Program-made: the position numbers and the translations under genes
Shown: piece after piece, positions 1-9,178 of the stretch
Numbering within the stretch: position 1 is the stretch's first letter
How the letters are laid out: every line of letters begins with the position of its first letter
NCBI RefSeq assembly: GCF_018131015.1
Contig: NZ_JAFCJJ010000006.1
Span: 62,001 to 126,000 of the forward strand
Source of the DNA: Bradyrhizobium diazoefficiens
GTDB lineage: Bacteria; Pseudomonadota; Alphaproteobacteria; Rhizobiales; Xanthobacteraceae
Direction of reading: 5' to 3'
Length of the DNA: 64,000 nt
Notes under the pieces: generated by a model
What the model saw: the letters and a program-made list of their open reading frames with translations, nothing else
Told to the model about the DNA's origin: nothing
The model's database searches: none

Positions 1-182
1 TCGTCGGCGCCATGCGCCTCGCCAGGCAGCTTGGACCCGGCAAGACGATTGTCACCGTGCTCTGCGATTCCGGCAGCCGCTACCAGTCAAAACTGTTCAA
101 TGCCGACTTCATGCGCGCCAAGAACCTGCCGGTGCCGGAGTGGCTGGAGAAGCGCAGCAACATCAAGCCGCCGTTCGTCTAG
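1..182 (+). CDS. cysK: cysteine synthase, C-terminal fragment
   Basis: This is the last 59 codons of a gene that begins left of the window. The reading frame enters at base 3 and ends at TAG 180-182. The segment TIVTVLCDSGSRYQSK followed by LPVPEWLE matches the C-terminal end of PLP-dependent O-acetylserine sulfhydrylases, which make cysteine from O-acetylserine and sulfide in the cytoplasm. The PLP lysine and the substrate loop lie outside the window, so cysteine synthase cannot be separated from a closely related beta-replacing enzyme. The stop overlaps the stop of the convergent DUF805 gene in the tetranucleotide CTAG. Confidence 0.75.
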   Translation, partial: VGAMRLARQLGPGKTIVTVLCDSGSRYQSKLFNADFMRAKNLPVPEWLEKRSNIKPPFV

Positions 183-709
183 CGCCAGGTCGGCCGTGCG
201 CCCTGCGAGATGCGTGTGAGCCGTTCGCTCGACGGCGACGGCTTGGGCGCGGCGGTGCGCGGCTGGAAGGGATTTTGGACGGCGCCTTCACTGTCGGCAC
301 TCGGCCAGCACGTGAGCGCGAGCAGCAATCCGAGATTGATTAGCCCGCCAACAATCGTGCTTTGGTGCTCCTGTCCGATGGCCCAGGCCGGAAACCGCGC
401 CGCGACCAGATGATCGACGACCATGAGCGCGACCCAGCCCGGGATCACGCAGACCGGATCCCAGCCGATGTCGCGGATGCGCATCGATTGCAGCGCGAAG
501 GTCGCCAGTCCGAAGAACACCATTGCGGCGATGATCGCCCAGTTCTTCACGAGCTCTTCAGGCCGGATCATGCCCGGCGAGGCGGTTCCGATCACTGCCA
601 TCGCAATCGCCAGGCAGATCACGGTCATCACGATCGCGAGCGCAATCGTGGCCAGGAAAAAAAGCAGGCGCCCGAGGCGGGCGTTGAAGCCGAACAGGAA
701 ACCGAGCAT
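179..709 (-). CDS. DUF805 family inner-membrane protein
   Basis: A 176-residue membrane protein of unknown function. It opens with a short aromatic and Arg-containing stretch (FLFGFNARLGRLLFF), as DUF805 proteins do, and has about four hydrophobic helices across residues 12-130. It carries the family signature R-x-RDIGWDP, then a polar, Pro-rich C-terminal tail. The ATG at 709 is preferred over the GTG at 730 because GGAGAAAGGGG lies just upstream of it. The stop shares bases with the stop of the upstream cysteine synthase gene (CTAG), so the two genes are exactly convergent. No pathway is suggested by the neighbours. Confidence 0.75.
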   Translation of the reverse strand: MLGFLFGFNARLGRLLFFLATIALAIVMTVICLAIAMAVIGTASPGMIRPEELVKNWAIIAAMVFFGLATFALQSMRIRDIGWDPVCVIPGWVALMVVDHLVAARFPAWAIGQEHQSTIVGGLINLGLLLALTCWPSADSEGAVQNPFQPRTAAPKPSPSSERLTRISQGARPTWR

Positions 710-854
710 TGACGCACCCCTTTCTCCCACCTGTGCAGAAAGAAGCTTTCCGGCGCGTGAAGCAGCACCATGTCACAAGCGGCATGGTTTTCGGCTTGGG
801 TGCACGATCGTTAAAAGTTTAGCTTCGATGGGCGGGGTAAGGCGGCTCACCCCA

Positions 855-1595
855 TCACCGCAGGATCTGGCTCAGGAACAGCTTGGTGCGCGCGTGCTGC
901 GGACTGGCAAAGAACTCGTTGGGGGTATTGGCCTCGATGATCTGGCCCGCGTCCATGAACACCACGCGGTTGGCGACCTCGCGGGCAAAGCCCATCTCGT
1001 GGGTGACGACCAGCATGGTCATGCCCTCGCCGGCGAGGTCCACCATGGTGTCGAGCACTTCCTTGACCATCTCGGGGTCGAGCGCCGAGGTCGGCTCGTC
1101 GAACAGCATCACCTTGGGGTTCATCGTCAGCGCGCGCGCGATCGCAACGCGCTGCTGCTGGCCGCCCGACATCTGCCCCGGAAACTTGTTGGCCTGATGC
1201 GGGATCTTGACCCGCTCCAGGAATTTCATCGCGGTCGCTTCCGCGTCCCTCTTGGGGATGTTGCGCACCCAGATCGGTGCCAGCGTGCAATTGTCCAGCA
1301 CCGTCAGATGGGGAAACAGGTTGAAGCTCTGGAACACCATGCCGACCTCGCGCCGCACCGCGTCGACATGCTTCAGGTTGGGCCCGAGCTCGATGCCGTC
1401 GACGACGATCTCGCCTTCCTGGAACTCCTCGAGCGCGTTGATGCAGCGGATCAGCGTCGACTTGCCCGAGCCCGACGGGCCGCAGATCACGATCCGCTCG
1501 CCTTTCCTGACCGAAAGGTCGATGTCGCGCAGCACGTGAAACTCGCCGTACCATTTGTTGAGGCCGGAAATCTTGACGATGGGGGCGTCGGACAT
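855..1595 (-). CDS. aapP: general L-amino acid ABC transporter ATPase AapP
   Basis: A 246-residue ATPase that powers uptake of a broad range of L-amino acids, acting on the cytoplasmic face with AapQ and AapM. Walker A is GPSGSGKST (about residues 38-46), the signature is [12 protein letters not shown], Walker B is [13 protein letters not shown], and the switch histidine is in VVTHEMGFA. Length and motifs are those of the polar amino acid (GlnQ/AapP) group. It is the last gene of the aapJQMP operon, 11 bp after aapM. A much longer open frame extends upstream but overlaps aapM, so the ATG at 1595 is the start. Confidence 0.93.
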   Translation of the reverse strand: MSDAPIVKISGLNKWYGEFHVLRDIDLSVRKGERIVICGPSGSGKSTLIRCINALEEFQEGEIVVDGIELGPNLKHVDAVRREVGMVFQSFNLFPHLTVLDNCTLAPIWVRNIPKRDAEATAMKFLERVKIPHQANKFPGQMSGGQQQRVAIARALTMNPKVMLFDEPTSALDPEMVKEVLDTMVDLAGEGMTMLVVTHEMGFAREVANRVVFMDAGQIIEANTPNEFFASPQHARTKLFLSQILR

Positions 1596-1606
1596 GGTGA
1601 GCTCGA

Positions 1607-3127
1607 TCAGTTGCGGCGATGGGCGTTGAGGCGGCGCTCGACGAACAGAGAGTAACGCGACATCCCGAAGCAGAACAGGAAATAGATGATGCCGGCGAAC
1701 GCGAAGCCGGTGAACAGAGTCGAGGGTGTCGCCCATTTCGGATCCGAGAACGACGCCCGCAGCGATCCAAGCAGATCGAACAGCGCGACGATGGAGACCA
1801 GCGAGGTATCCTTGAACAGCGAGATGAAGCTGTTGACGAGGTTTGGAATGACGTGGCGCAGCGCCTGCGGCAGCACGATCAGCGAGGTCGTCTTCCACCA
1901 GGACAGCCCTAGCGCCGCCGCCGCCTCGCTCTGTCCCCGCGGGATCGCAGCCAGGCCGCCGCGAATGTTCTCGGCCTGATAAGCGCCGGTAAATAGCGCG
2001 ATGCCGATCAGGGCGCGCACGAGGCCGTCGACCGTGAAGTTGCCCGGCAGAAACAGCGGCAGCATGTAGGTGCCAAAGAACAGCACGGTGATCAATGGCA
2101 CGCCTCGCCAGAACTCGATATAGGCGATCGAGAAGATCCGGATCAGCGGAATGGTCGATCGGCGGCCCAGCGCCAGTGCGATGCCGATCGGCATGGACGC
2201 GACGATGCCGGTCACAGCGACCACCAGCGTTACCAGGAGGCCGCCCCACAGATTCGTCGGGACGATCGGCAGGCCGCCGTGGTCGAGCTTCATCAACTTG
2301 ATGACGATCGCAATGGCGGCGAAGGTCGTCAGGCTCGATGCGACCGCGCGCCATCCAGTACGCAGGCCGCCGCCGAGAAAGAAGGCGATCACTGACACGA
2401 CGGCGGTGGTGACGGCGAAATCCGTCCACACCGACTGACCGCTCCCCTGCATCTGGTCGCGCAACCAGATCAGCGGGAAAATCAGCCAGTGGATCGCGGT
2501 GCCCACCAGCAGGATGAGATTGCCGACGACCCATAGCAATGGCCCAAGGGCCGAGGTCTTGCTGAGGCCGAGCAGGACCTGGCCGGCGCCGATGATGCTC
2601 CCGTCGAACAATTGCAGCAGGCCGGTGGTCCAGCTGACGCCAAAGCCGTTGATGCCGCCGCCGTAGAGCAGGAAGAACGCGACCACCGGAAGCGCGGCGA
2701 AGAACAGGCTGGCATTGAGCCCTTTCGCCGGCAGGCGCGGGATCAGGAGCGGCACGAGCAGAGCCACGGCCAGCACGAAGGTGAGATTGACCCGCCACCG
2801 CTCGGCCTCTGGATAAAAACCGTAGATCAGTTGCGGCAGCTTGGCCTGGATGTAGGGCCAGCAGGCGCCGACCTCAAACCCGGCATTCGCGGTCAGGCAG
2901 GCCGTGCGGTCTGCGCCTGTGTAAACCGCATCAACCACCAGGAACTTGACGGACGGAACGATGGTGAACCAGAGCAGCAGGACGCCAACGATCGTGAGCA
3001 GGATGTTGGTCGGCGAGTTGAACAGGCGGGTCCGCATCAGGCCGATGAAGCCCGTGGTCTTCACCGGCGCGGGACGCTCGTTGAGCAGGTTCTGGCGGAC
3101 AAAGCTGGACGAGGTGATGTCGCTCAT
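1607..3127 (-). CDS. aapM: general L-amino acid ABC transporter permease AapM
   Basis: A 506-residue permease, long for the HisM/GlnP family because Aap-type permeases carry extra N-terminal membrane segments. The conserved binding-protein-dependent transport signature is near the C-terminus (residues about 395-425, containing [13 protein letters not shown]), where it contacts AapP. An upstream loop contains [13 protein letters not shown]. The start at 3127 overlaps the aapQ stop by four bases (ATGA), which indicates translational coupling. Upstream in-frame starts would run into aapQ. It forms the channel with AapQ. Confidence 0.93.
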   Translation of the reverse strand: MSDITSSSFVRQNLLNERPAPVKTTGFIGLMRTRLFNSPTNILLTIVGVLLLWFTIVPSVKFLVVDAVYTGADRTACLTANAGFEVGACWPYIQAKLPQLIYGFYPEAERWRVNLTFVLAVALLVPLLIPRLPAKGLNASLFFAALPVVAFFLLYGGGINGFGVSWTTGLLQLFDGSIIGAGQVLLGLSKTSALGPLLWVVGNLILLVGTAIHWLIFPLIWLRDQMQGSGQSVWTDFAVTTAVVSVIAFFLGGGLRTGWRAVASSLTTFAAIAIVIKLMKLDHGGLPIVPTNLWGGLLVTLVVAVTGIVASMPIGIALALGRRSTIPLIRIFSIAYIEFWRGVPLITVLFFGTYMLPLFLPGNFTVDGLVRALIGIALFTGAYQAENIRGGLAAIPRGQSEAAAALGLSWWKTTSLIVLPQALRHVIPNLVNSFISLFKDTSLVSIVALFDLLGSLRASFSDPKWATPSTLFTGFAFAGIIYFLFCFGMSRYSLFVERRLNAHRRN

Positions 3128-4329
3128 GCGCCCAGGCTCCGGCTGACGCGCCAACCGTAGACGCTCATGACGGCGCTCGTGATGAGCGAAATCAGGAGAT
3201 AGACGCCCATTGTCATGGCGATGATCTCGATCGCCTGCCCGGTCTGGCTCAGCGACGTGCCGGCGAACACCGACACGAGGTCAGGATAGCCGATCGCGAC
3301 CGCCAGCGAGGAATTCTTGGTGATGTTGAGGTACTGGTTGGTCAGCGGCGGCACGATGACGCGCATCGCCTGCGGCACGACGATCAGGCGCAGCGTGGTG
3401 CCGCGGCTCAGGCCCAGCGATGAGCCGGCCTCCATCTGGCCCTTGTGAACGGACAGGATGCCCGCGCGGACGATCTCGGCGATGAAGGCGGCGGTGTAGG
3501 TCGACAGCGCCACTGCCAGCGCCACGAACTCCGGAATGACCCGCGCGCCGCCGGAGAAATTGAAGCCCTTGAGCTGCGGCATCTCGAGGGTGAAGGGCCG
3601 ACCGAACAGCAGCATGGAGACAAGCGGCAGCCCGAACAGAAGCCCCAGCACCCAGGGCCAGATGCGGATCACCTGCCCCCGCCGAAACAGCGCGCGGCGC
3701 GCATAGATGCGCAGCGTGAGCGCGGCCACGATGCCGAACGCCAGCATCGCCAGGAACGGCACCAGCCCGCCCTCGCCGACCGGGCTGGGAATGACCAGTC
3801 CGCGATTGCTGATGAAGGCGATGCCGAACAGCGAAATGCTCTGTCGCGGATTGGGCAAGGCCGCGAGCACCGCCAGGTACCAGAACAGGATCTGGAACAA
3901 GAGCGGCAGGTTGCGGATGACCTCAACATAGATCTCGCCGATACGGGAGAGCAGCCAATTGGGCGACAGCCGGCACAGCGCGATAATGAAGCCGATCACG
4001 GTGGCAAAGACGATGCCCACCACCGAGACCACGAGCGTGTTCAAGAGTCCGACCACGAACACCCGCAGGAACGTGTCCGAGCCGGTATAGGAGATCAGGG
4101 TCTGGTTGACGTCGAAGCCGGCATTGTTCTTCAGGAAGCCGAAGCCGGCTGCGATGTGCTGTTTCTCGAGGTTGTCACTGGCGTTGGAGATGATCTCGTA
4201 GCCGATCCAGCCCAGCACCGCCGCGAAGGCCAACTGGACGGCGACGCCGTTCCAGCCTGCCTTGCCGCCCAGCGCGCGCCGGATCTTCAGCTCGATCTGG
4301 AGCGGCGGTCTGCGGGCCTCGCTACTCAT
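3124..4329 (-). CDS. aapQ: general L-amino acid ABC transporter permease AapQ
   Basis: A 401-residue inner-membrane permease, partner of AapM. It has an N-terminal transmembrane helix near residues 27-45, a block with EVIRNLPLLFQILFWY typical of amino-acid permeases, and the C-terminal EAA-type loop (EAGSSLGLSRGTTLRLIVVPQAM). The ATG at 4329 leaves a 25-bp gap after aapJ; the alternative start 57 bases upstream would overlap aapJ. The 4-base overlap with aapM points to coupled translation. Confidence 0.93.
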   Translation of the reverse strand: MSSEARRPPLQIELKIRRALGGKAGWNGVAVQLAFAAVLGWIGYEIISNASDNLEKQHIAAGFGFLKNNAGFDVNQTLISYTGSDTFLRVFVVGLLNTLVVSVVGIVFATVIGFIIALCRLSPNWLLSRIGEIYVEVIRNLPLLFQILFWYLAVLAALPNPRQSISLFGIAFISNRGLVIPSPVGEGGLVPFLAMLAFGIVAALTLRIYARRALFRRGQVIRIWPWVLGLLFGLPLVSMLLFGRPFTLEMPQLKGFNFSGGARVIPEFVALAVALSTYTAAFIAEIVRAGILSVHKGQMEAGSSLGLSRGTTLRLIVVPQAMRVIVPPLTNQYLNITKNSSLAVAIGYPDLVSVFAGTSLSQTGQAIEIIAMTMGVYLLISLITSAVMSVYGWRVSRSLGA

Positions 4330-4354
4330 CGCCGCGAACCGCGGATCAGAGTGA

Positions 4355-5371
4355 TCAACGGATCGGCGGCGCGTACTGGAGACCACCCTTGTTCCAGAGA
4401 TTGTTGAGACCGCGGCTGATCTTCAGCGGCGAGCCGGCGCCGACATTGCGGTCGAACACCTCGCCGTAATTGCCGACGGTCTTCACGATCCGGACGACCC
4501 AGTCCTTGGTCACGCCGAGCTGTTCGCCAAAATTGCCGTCGGTGCCGAGCACGCGCTTGAGCTCGGGATTTTCCGACTTCAGCTTCTCATCGACATTCTT
4601 CGAGGTGATGCCGAGCTCTTCCGCCGTGACCATGGCGAACAAGGTCCATTTCACGAGGTCGAACCACTGGTCATCGCCGTGGCGAACCATCGGCCCGAGC
4701 GGTTCCTTCGAAATGATTTCCGGGAGCACCATGTGATCGTCCGGATTGGTCAGCGTCAGGCGGTTGGCGTAGAGGCCCGACTGGTCGGTGGTGAAGACGT
4801 CGCAGCGACCGGCTTCATAGGCCTTGACCGTTTCGGGATTGGTGCCGAACGCGATCACCTCGTACTTCATGTTGTTGGCCTTGAAGTAGTCAGCGAGGTT
4901 CTGCTCGGTCGTCGTGCCGGTCTGCACGCAGACCGAGGCGCTGTTGAGCTCGAGCGCCGAGTTCACCTTGAGGGACTTCTTCACCATGAAGCCCTGCCCG
5001 TCATAATAGGTCACGCCGGTGAAATTGGCGCCGAGCGAGGTGTCGCGCGAGATCGTCCAGGTGGTGTTGCGCGAGAGCACATCGATCTCGCCCGATTGCA
5101 GTGCGGTGAAACGGTCCTTGGCCGAGGTTGGTACGTATTTGACCTTGGTCGGGTCGTTGAAGATGGTCACGGCGATGGCACGGCAGACGTCGACGTCGAG
5201 GCCGGTCCAGTTGCCCTTGTCGTCGGGGTTCGAGAAGCCCGGCAGGCCCTGGCTGACGCCGCAGGACAGGACACCCCGCTCCTTGACAGTCTTGAGCGTT
5301 TGCGCCTCGGCGGCTGAGGCAGAGAGGCCGGCGGCGAGAGCGAGAGTGAGGGCCAGGGTTACGCGTTTCAT
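4355..5371 (-). CDS. aapJ: general L-amino acid-binding periplasmic protein AapJ
   Basis: A 338-residue periplasmic solute-binding protein (SBP family 3). It has a Sec signal peptide of about 23 residues ending SASAAEA. The mature region starts QTLKTVKERGVLSCGVSQ, and then carries the family-3 segment GLDVDVCRAIAVTIFND. In rhizobia AapJ captures a wide range of L-amino acids and hands them to AapQMP. It is the first gene of the operon and, as expected for the binding protein, sits directly behind the promoter region. The spacing to aapQ is short (25 bp). Confidence 0.94.
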   Translation of the reverse strand: MKRVTLALTLALAAGLSASAAEAQTLKTVKERGVLSCGVSQGLPGFSNPDDKGNWTGLDVDVCRAIAVTIFNDPTKVKYVPTSAKDRFTALQSGEIDVLSRNTTWTISRDTSLGANFTGVTYYDGQGFMVKKSLKVNSALELNSASVCVQTGTTTEQNLADYFKANNMKYEVIAFGTNPETVKAYEAGRCDVFTTDQSGLYANRLTLTNPDDHMVLPEIISKEPLGPMVRHGDDQWFDLVKWTLFAMVTAEELGITSKNVDEKLKSENPELKRVLGTDGNFGEQLGVTKDWVVRIVKTVGNYGEVFDRNVGAGSPLKISRGLNNLWNKGGLQYAPPIR

Positions 5372-5763
5372 GGGCTGAAGCCTTTCAAGGTCGTCTCGAG
5401 GTCAGGAACGTTGTCTCAGGATCGTCTCTGCCAGGGCCGGTCGTTTCAAGCCAGCCCTGCAAGAGTCATGCTGGAAAACCTTGCCGAACACCCGCCGATC
5501 TGGGGAGGCCATACCTTAATCCCCACCGCAGGCGCCCGCCCGTTACGGCTGTGGCGCAAGGTCCGGTCGGACGATGGATCGAAGGTCGCGGCAGCCCCTC
5601 AACATGCGGCGACTGAATAGCACCTGCGCATCAGAGAGCGACTGGCGAGCCGGGTCAAGGGGTTGACGGGACTCTTCTGTGTTCTGTTATTAACATCGGC
5701 GGCCATCCGGCCGGTCCCTGGGCGCGTTGCGCCCGGCAGAAACGCGGTTTTGAAAGCAGGCGC
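5372..5763. other. divergent promoter region between aapJ and metC
   Basis: About 390 bp separate the two divergent genes, with no convincing open frame. It must hold the promoters of the aap operon (leftward) and metC (rightward). I see no riboswitch fold. GGGGAGGCCATACCTTAATCCCC near 5502-5524 could form a short GGGG/CCCC stem. Confidence 0.6.
5663..5692 (+). promoter_or_regulatory. candidate sigma-70 type promoter for metC
   Basis: TTGACG (5663-5668), an 18-base spacer and TTATTA (5687-5692), about 70 bases before the metC start. The -35 element is good and the -10 element is weak, so this is only a candidate. Confidence 0.3.
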
Positions 5764-6948
5764 ATGGATTCCTCCCACCCCTCCCGACAGCACGCCGAGA
5801 CCCGGCTGGTCACCTCCGGCCGCGACACCAAGGCGCAGAAGGGGTTCGTCAATCCGCCGGTGTTCCACGGCTCCACCGTTCTCTATCCGACCGCCGAGGA
5901 CCTGCACGCCCATCGCGGCGAGTTCACCTATGGCCGCCACGGCACCCCGACCACCCGGGCGTTCCAGGACACGCTGATGGCGCTGGAGGGGCCGCAATGC
6001 GCCGGCGTCGGCATCGCGCCGTCCGGGCTTGCCGCGATCTCCACCACCCTGCTCTCGGTGCTGAAGAGCGGCGACCATCTCCTGGTCTGCGACAACGTCT
6101 ACCGGCCGTCGCGCAATTTCTGCAACGGCATCCTCGCCCGCTATGGCGTCGAAACCAGCTATTTCGATCCGATGATCGGCGCAGGGATCGATGCGCTGTT
6201 CAAGCCCAACACCCGCGCCGTGCTGGTGGAGGCCCCGGGCTCGCAGTCGTTCGAGATGCCCGACATCAGGGCCATCGCCGGCGTCGCACAGGCGCGCGGC
6301 GCGCTCGTGATCGACGACAACACCTGGGCGACGCCGCTCTATCACCGTTCGCTCGAACAGGGCGTCGACATCAGCATGCAGGCCGCCACCAAATATATCG
6401 GCGGCCACTCCGACATCATGTTCGGCACGATTTCCGCCAACGCAAAGGCCTGGCCCCTGATTGCCGAAGGCATCCGCCTGCTCGGCGTTTGCGCCGGTCC
6501 CGACGACGTCTTCCTGGCGCTGCGCGGACTGCGTACGCTGTCGGTGCGGCTCGCCCAGCATCATCGTTCCGGCCTCGAAATGGCGCGCTGGCTTGCGGAT
6601 CGGCCCGAGGTCGCGCGCGTGCTGCATCCGGGGCTCGAAACCGATCCGGGACACGCGATCTGGAAGCGCGATTTCACCGGCGCCTCGGGTCTGTTCAGCG
6701 TTGTCCTCAAGCCTGCCCCGCAGAAGGCGGTCGACACCATGCTCGATACGCTCAAGCTGTTCGGCATGGGCTTCTCCTGGGGCGGCTTCGAGAGCCTCGT
6801 CATCCCCTTCGACTGCAACGACTATCGCACCGCGACCAGGTGGGCGCCGGGTGGACCGACGCTGCGCTTCCACATCGGCCTTGAGAACGTCGAGGATCTC
6901 AAGGCCGACCTCGATCGCGGCTTCGCGGCCCTCAGGGGGGCGATGTGA
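5764..6948 (+). CDS. metC: cystathionine beta-lyase (Cys/Met metabolism PLP enzyme)
   Basis: A 394-residue PLP enzyme of the Cys/Met metabolism family that cleaves cystathionine to homocysteine, pyruvate and ammonia in methionine synthesis. The Schiff-base lysine is K210 in MQAATKYIGGHSD. The PLP-phosphate loop is at APSGLAAIS, and the aspartate contacting the pyridine nitrogen is in VIDDNTWATPLY. The motif FTYGRHGTPT and the SWGGFESL segment are typical of the MetC subgroup rather than the gamma-synthases. Length is normal. It is transcribed away from aapJ. Cystathionine gamma-lyase activity cannot be excluded by eye. Confidence 0.88.
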   Translation: MDSSHPSRQHAETRLVTSGRDTKAQKGFVNPPVFHGSTVLYPTAEDLHAHRGEFTYGRHGTPTTRAFQDTLMALEGPQCAGVGIAPSGLAAISTTLLSVLKSGDHLLVCDNVYRPSRNFCNGILARYGVETSYFDPMIGAGIDALFKPNTRAVLVEAPGSQSFEMPDIRAIAGVAQARGALVIDDNTWATPLYHRSLEQGVDISMQAATKYIGGHSDIMFGTISANAKAWPLIAEGIRLLGVCAGPDDVFLALRGLRTLSVRLAQHHRSGLEMARWLADRPEVARVLHPGLETDPGHAIWKRDFTGASGLFSVVLKPAPQKAVDTMLDTLKLFGMGFSWGGFESLVIPFDCNDYRTATRWAPGGPTLRFHIGLENVEDLKADLDRGFAALRGAM

Positions 6949-7077
6949 GCCTGCGCACGAGGCAAAGCGCCTTTGGAACGTGCAGGTGCAGCAGTCGTTG
7001 ACGCCGACGCGCCGGCAAGGGGTTGATCCGCCGGCGTTTGGCGTTAGCCTTGCTGTCCGACTCTGAATCTCTCTGGT

Positions 7078-8787
7078 GTGGACTGGAGCATGGGAACGTT
7101 GGTTCTGCTCGATCTGATGGGCGGCGTGGCGCTGTTACTGTGGGGCCTGCATATGGTCCACAGCGGCATCCTGCGTGCCTTCGGCCCTGACCTGCGACGG
7201 CTGCTTGGCAAAGCGCTCGGCAATCGCTTCAGTGCGTTTGCCGCCGGTCTCGGGCTCACGGCGGCGCTCCAGAGCAGCACGGCAACCGCGCTGATCACCA
7301 GCTCGTTCGCGGCCGAGGGCCTCGTCAGCCTCGCCGCGGCGCTCGCCATCATGCTGGGAGCCAATGTCGGCACGACGCTGATCGTGCAGGTGCTGTCGTT
7401 CAACATCGCAGCGATCGCCCCCGTGCTGTTCGTGCTCGGTCTCGTCGCCTTCCGCACGGGCCCGCGCTCGCGGATCAAGGACATCGGTCGGGTCTGCATC
7501 GGTCTCGGATTGATGCTGCTTTCGCTGCACATCCTGCTCGACACGCTGGCGCCGGCCGAGAACGCGCCGGGCGTCCGCGTCGTGATGACGGCCATCACCG
7601 GCGATCCCGTCCTGTGCATCGTCGTCGCCGCGCTCGTGACCTGGGCGGTGCATTCGAGCGTCGCCAGCGTGCTGCTGATCATGTCGCTGGCCTATTCGCA
7701 GTTCATCACGCCCGCGGCGGCGTTGGCGCTGGTCCTGGGTGCCAATCTCGGCAGCGCCATCAATCCCCTCTTCGAGGGAGCCAGGCGCGATGATCCCGCG
7801 AGCTACCGCCTGCCGGTCGGCAACCTGGTCAATCGCGTGGTCGGGATCGCCCTCGTCCTGCCTTTCGTGAACGTGATCGCCGGGCACCTGCACGCCTGGC
7901 AGCCGGATCTCGCCAGGATGACGGCGGCATTCCACATCGCCTTCAACGTCGGCACGGCCGTCCTCTTCATCGGCCTGCTCGGTGCCATGTCGCGCCTCCT
8001 GACCCAGCTGCTGCCGGATCGCGTGCAGGAGGCCGACCCCGCGCGGCCGCGCTACCTCGACGAGAGTGCACTGGAGACGCCCTCGCTGGCGCTGGCCGAT
8101 GCCGCCCGCGAGACGCTGCGCATGGGCGACTTCGTCGAGGTCATGCTGCGCAAGGTGATGGCCGCGATGATGACGGGCGACCGGTCGCTGGTCGACCAGG
8201 TCTCGAAGATGGACAACGCCGTCGACGGCCTCGACGAGGCCATCAAGCTCTATCTGACTAAGCTGACGCGCGGCAGCCTCGACGAGAGCGAGGGCCGGCG
8301 CGCCATGGAAATCATCTCATTCGCCATCAATCTCGAGCATATCGGCGACATCATCGACAAGAATCTCAGCGAGCTCGCGACCAAGAAGATCAAGCGCCGC
8401 TTCCAGTTCTCGGCCGAGGGCGCCGATGAGCTCGCCGCCTTTCACAAGCGCACGATGGACTCGCTGCGGATCGCCTTCGGCGTTTTCATGTCGGGCGATG
8501 CCAACGAGGCGCGCAAGCTGCTGGCGGAGAAGACGGCCTTGCGCAACACCGAGCTCGCTGCCGTCGAGCGCCATCTCGACCGCCTGCGCGAGGGCCGGCC
8601 GGAGACCATCGAGACCACCTCGCTGCATCTCGACGTGCTCCGCGACCTCCGCCGTATCCACTCCCATATCTGCTCGGTCGCCTATCCCGTGATGGACGCG
8701 GCCGGCGAGCCCTATCGCCGGACCGAGGCCGACGCAGCCACCCTGCCCGCCTCCGGCCCGGGGGCGGCCTTGCCTCGCCGCGTGTAG
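7078..8787 (+). CDS. Na/Pi cotransporter family protein with PhoU-like C-terminal domain
   Basis: A 569-residue inner-membrane protein. The two inverted Na/Pi-cotransporter repeats are visible. The first contains GLTAALQSSTATALITSSF, with the QSS-T motif that binds phosphate and sodium. The second contains WAVHSSVASVLLIMSLA, where the usual Q is replaced by H. Residues about 340-540 are a helical PhoU-like domain (EVMLRKVMAAMMTGD, and INLEHIGDIIDKNL). The family exports or imports phosphate with Na+. A GTG at 7078 or the ATG at 7090 may be used; they differ by four residues. No pho genes are adjacent. Confidence 0.88.
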   Translation: MDWSMGTLVLLDLMGGVALLLWGLHMVHSGILRAFGPDLRRLLGKALGNRFSAFAAGLGLTAALQSSTATALITSSFAAEGLVSLAAALAIMLGANVGTTLIVQVLSFNIAAIAPVLFVLGLVAFRTGPRSRIKDIGRVCIGLGLMLLSLHILLDTLAPAENAPGVRVVMTAITGDPVLCIVVAALVTWAVHSSVASVLLIMSLAYSQFITPAAALALVLGANLGSAINPLFEGARRDDPASYRLPVGNLVNRVVGIALVLPFVNVIAGHLHAWQPDLARMTAAFHIAFNVGTAVLFIGLLGAMSRLLTQLLPDRVQEADPARPRYLDESALETPSLALADAARETLRMGDFVEVMLRKVMAAMMTGDRSLVDQVSKMDNAVDGLDEAIKLYLTKLTRGSLDESEGRRAMEIISFAINLEHIGDIIDKNLSELATKKIKRRFQFSAEGADELAAFHKRTMDSLRIAFGVFMSGDANEARKLLAEKTALRNTELAAVERHLDRLREGRPETIETTSLHLDVLRDLRRIHSHICSVAYPVMDAAGEPYRRTEADAATLPASGPGAALPRRV

Positions 8788-9178
8788 GTCGCGGGACCGG
8801 CCCGGTCACCCCGGCTGATCGAACGAAATCCGTCGGTTTGGGTGGCGGGCGGCCCGATGCGGCAAGGCGGCTTCCGCATTTACTCTTCAAAGTTGTTCCG
8901 CATTGACTCGCGCGCGGCGCGCTAATAACGTTTTGGTTGAAAATTGGTTAACCGCCGTCAATGCCTTCGGGCCGACGGCGTTTAGATCCGAGGAACGGTC
9001 ATGGCAAGCGAACTGGGGATCGCTGCTTCCGGACATCGGCTCGCGATGAATACGACCCGCGGTTTCATTTTGGGAACCGCGTTTCCCAGAACATTTTCAG
9101 CACATTCACAAACCTTGATTGCCTCGTCGAAGGCTCGATTGCGCGCCGCAGCCTGAACGCGGCGTCAGGAGTTTCATT
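8788..9178. other. leader region of the giant repeat protein gene
   Basis: About 390 bp with no convincing gene. The part at 8895-9120 is more AT-rich and probably holds the promoter (TTGACT at 8903-8908 is a possible -35, but no well-spaced -10 follows). AGGAG at 9167-9171 is the ribosome binding site of the next gene, 7 bases before its ATG. Confidence 0.55.

Noticed and set aside
5372..5763. SAM-II riboswitch upstream of metC
   Set aside because: The conserved SAM-II pseudoknot bases are not recognisable in this leader.
5599..6873. 424-codon minus-strand frame opposite metC
   Set aside because: Antisense shadow of a clear PLP enzyme gene.
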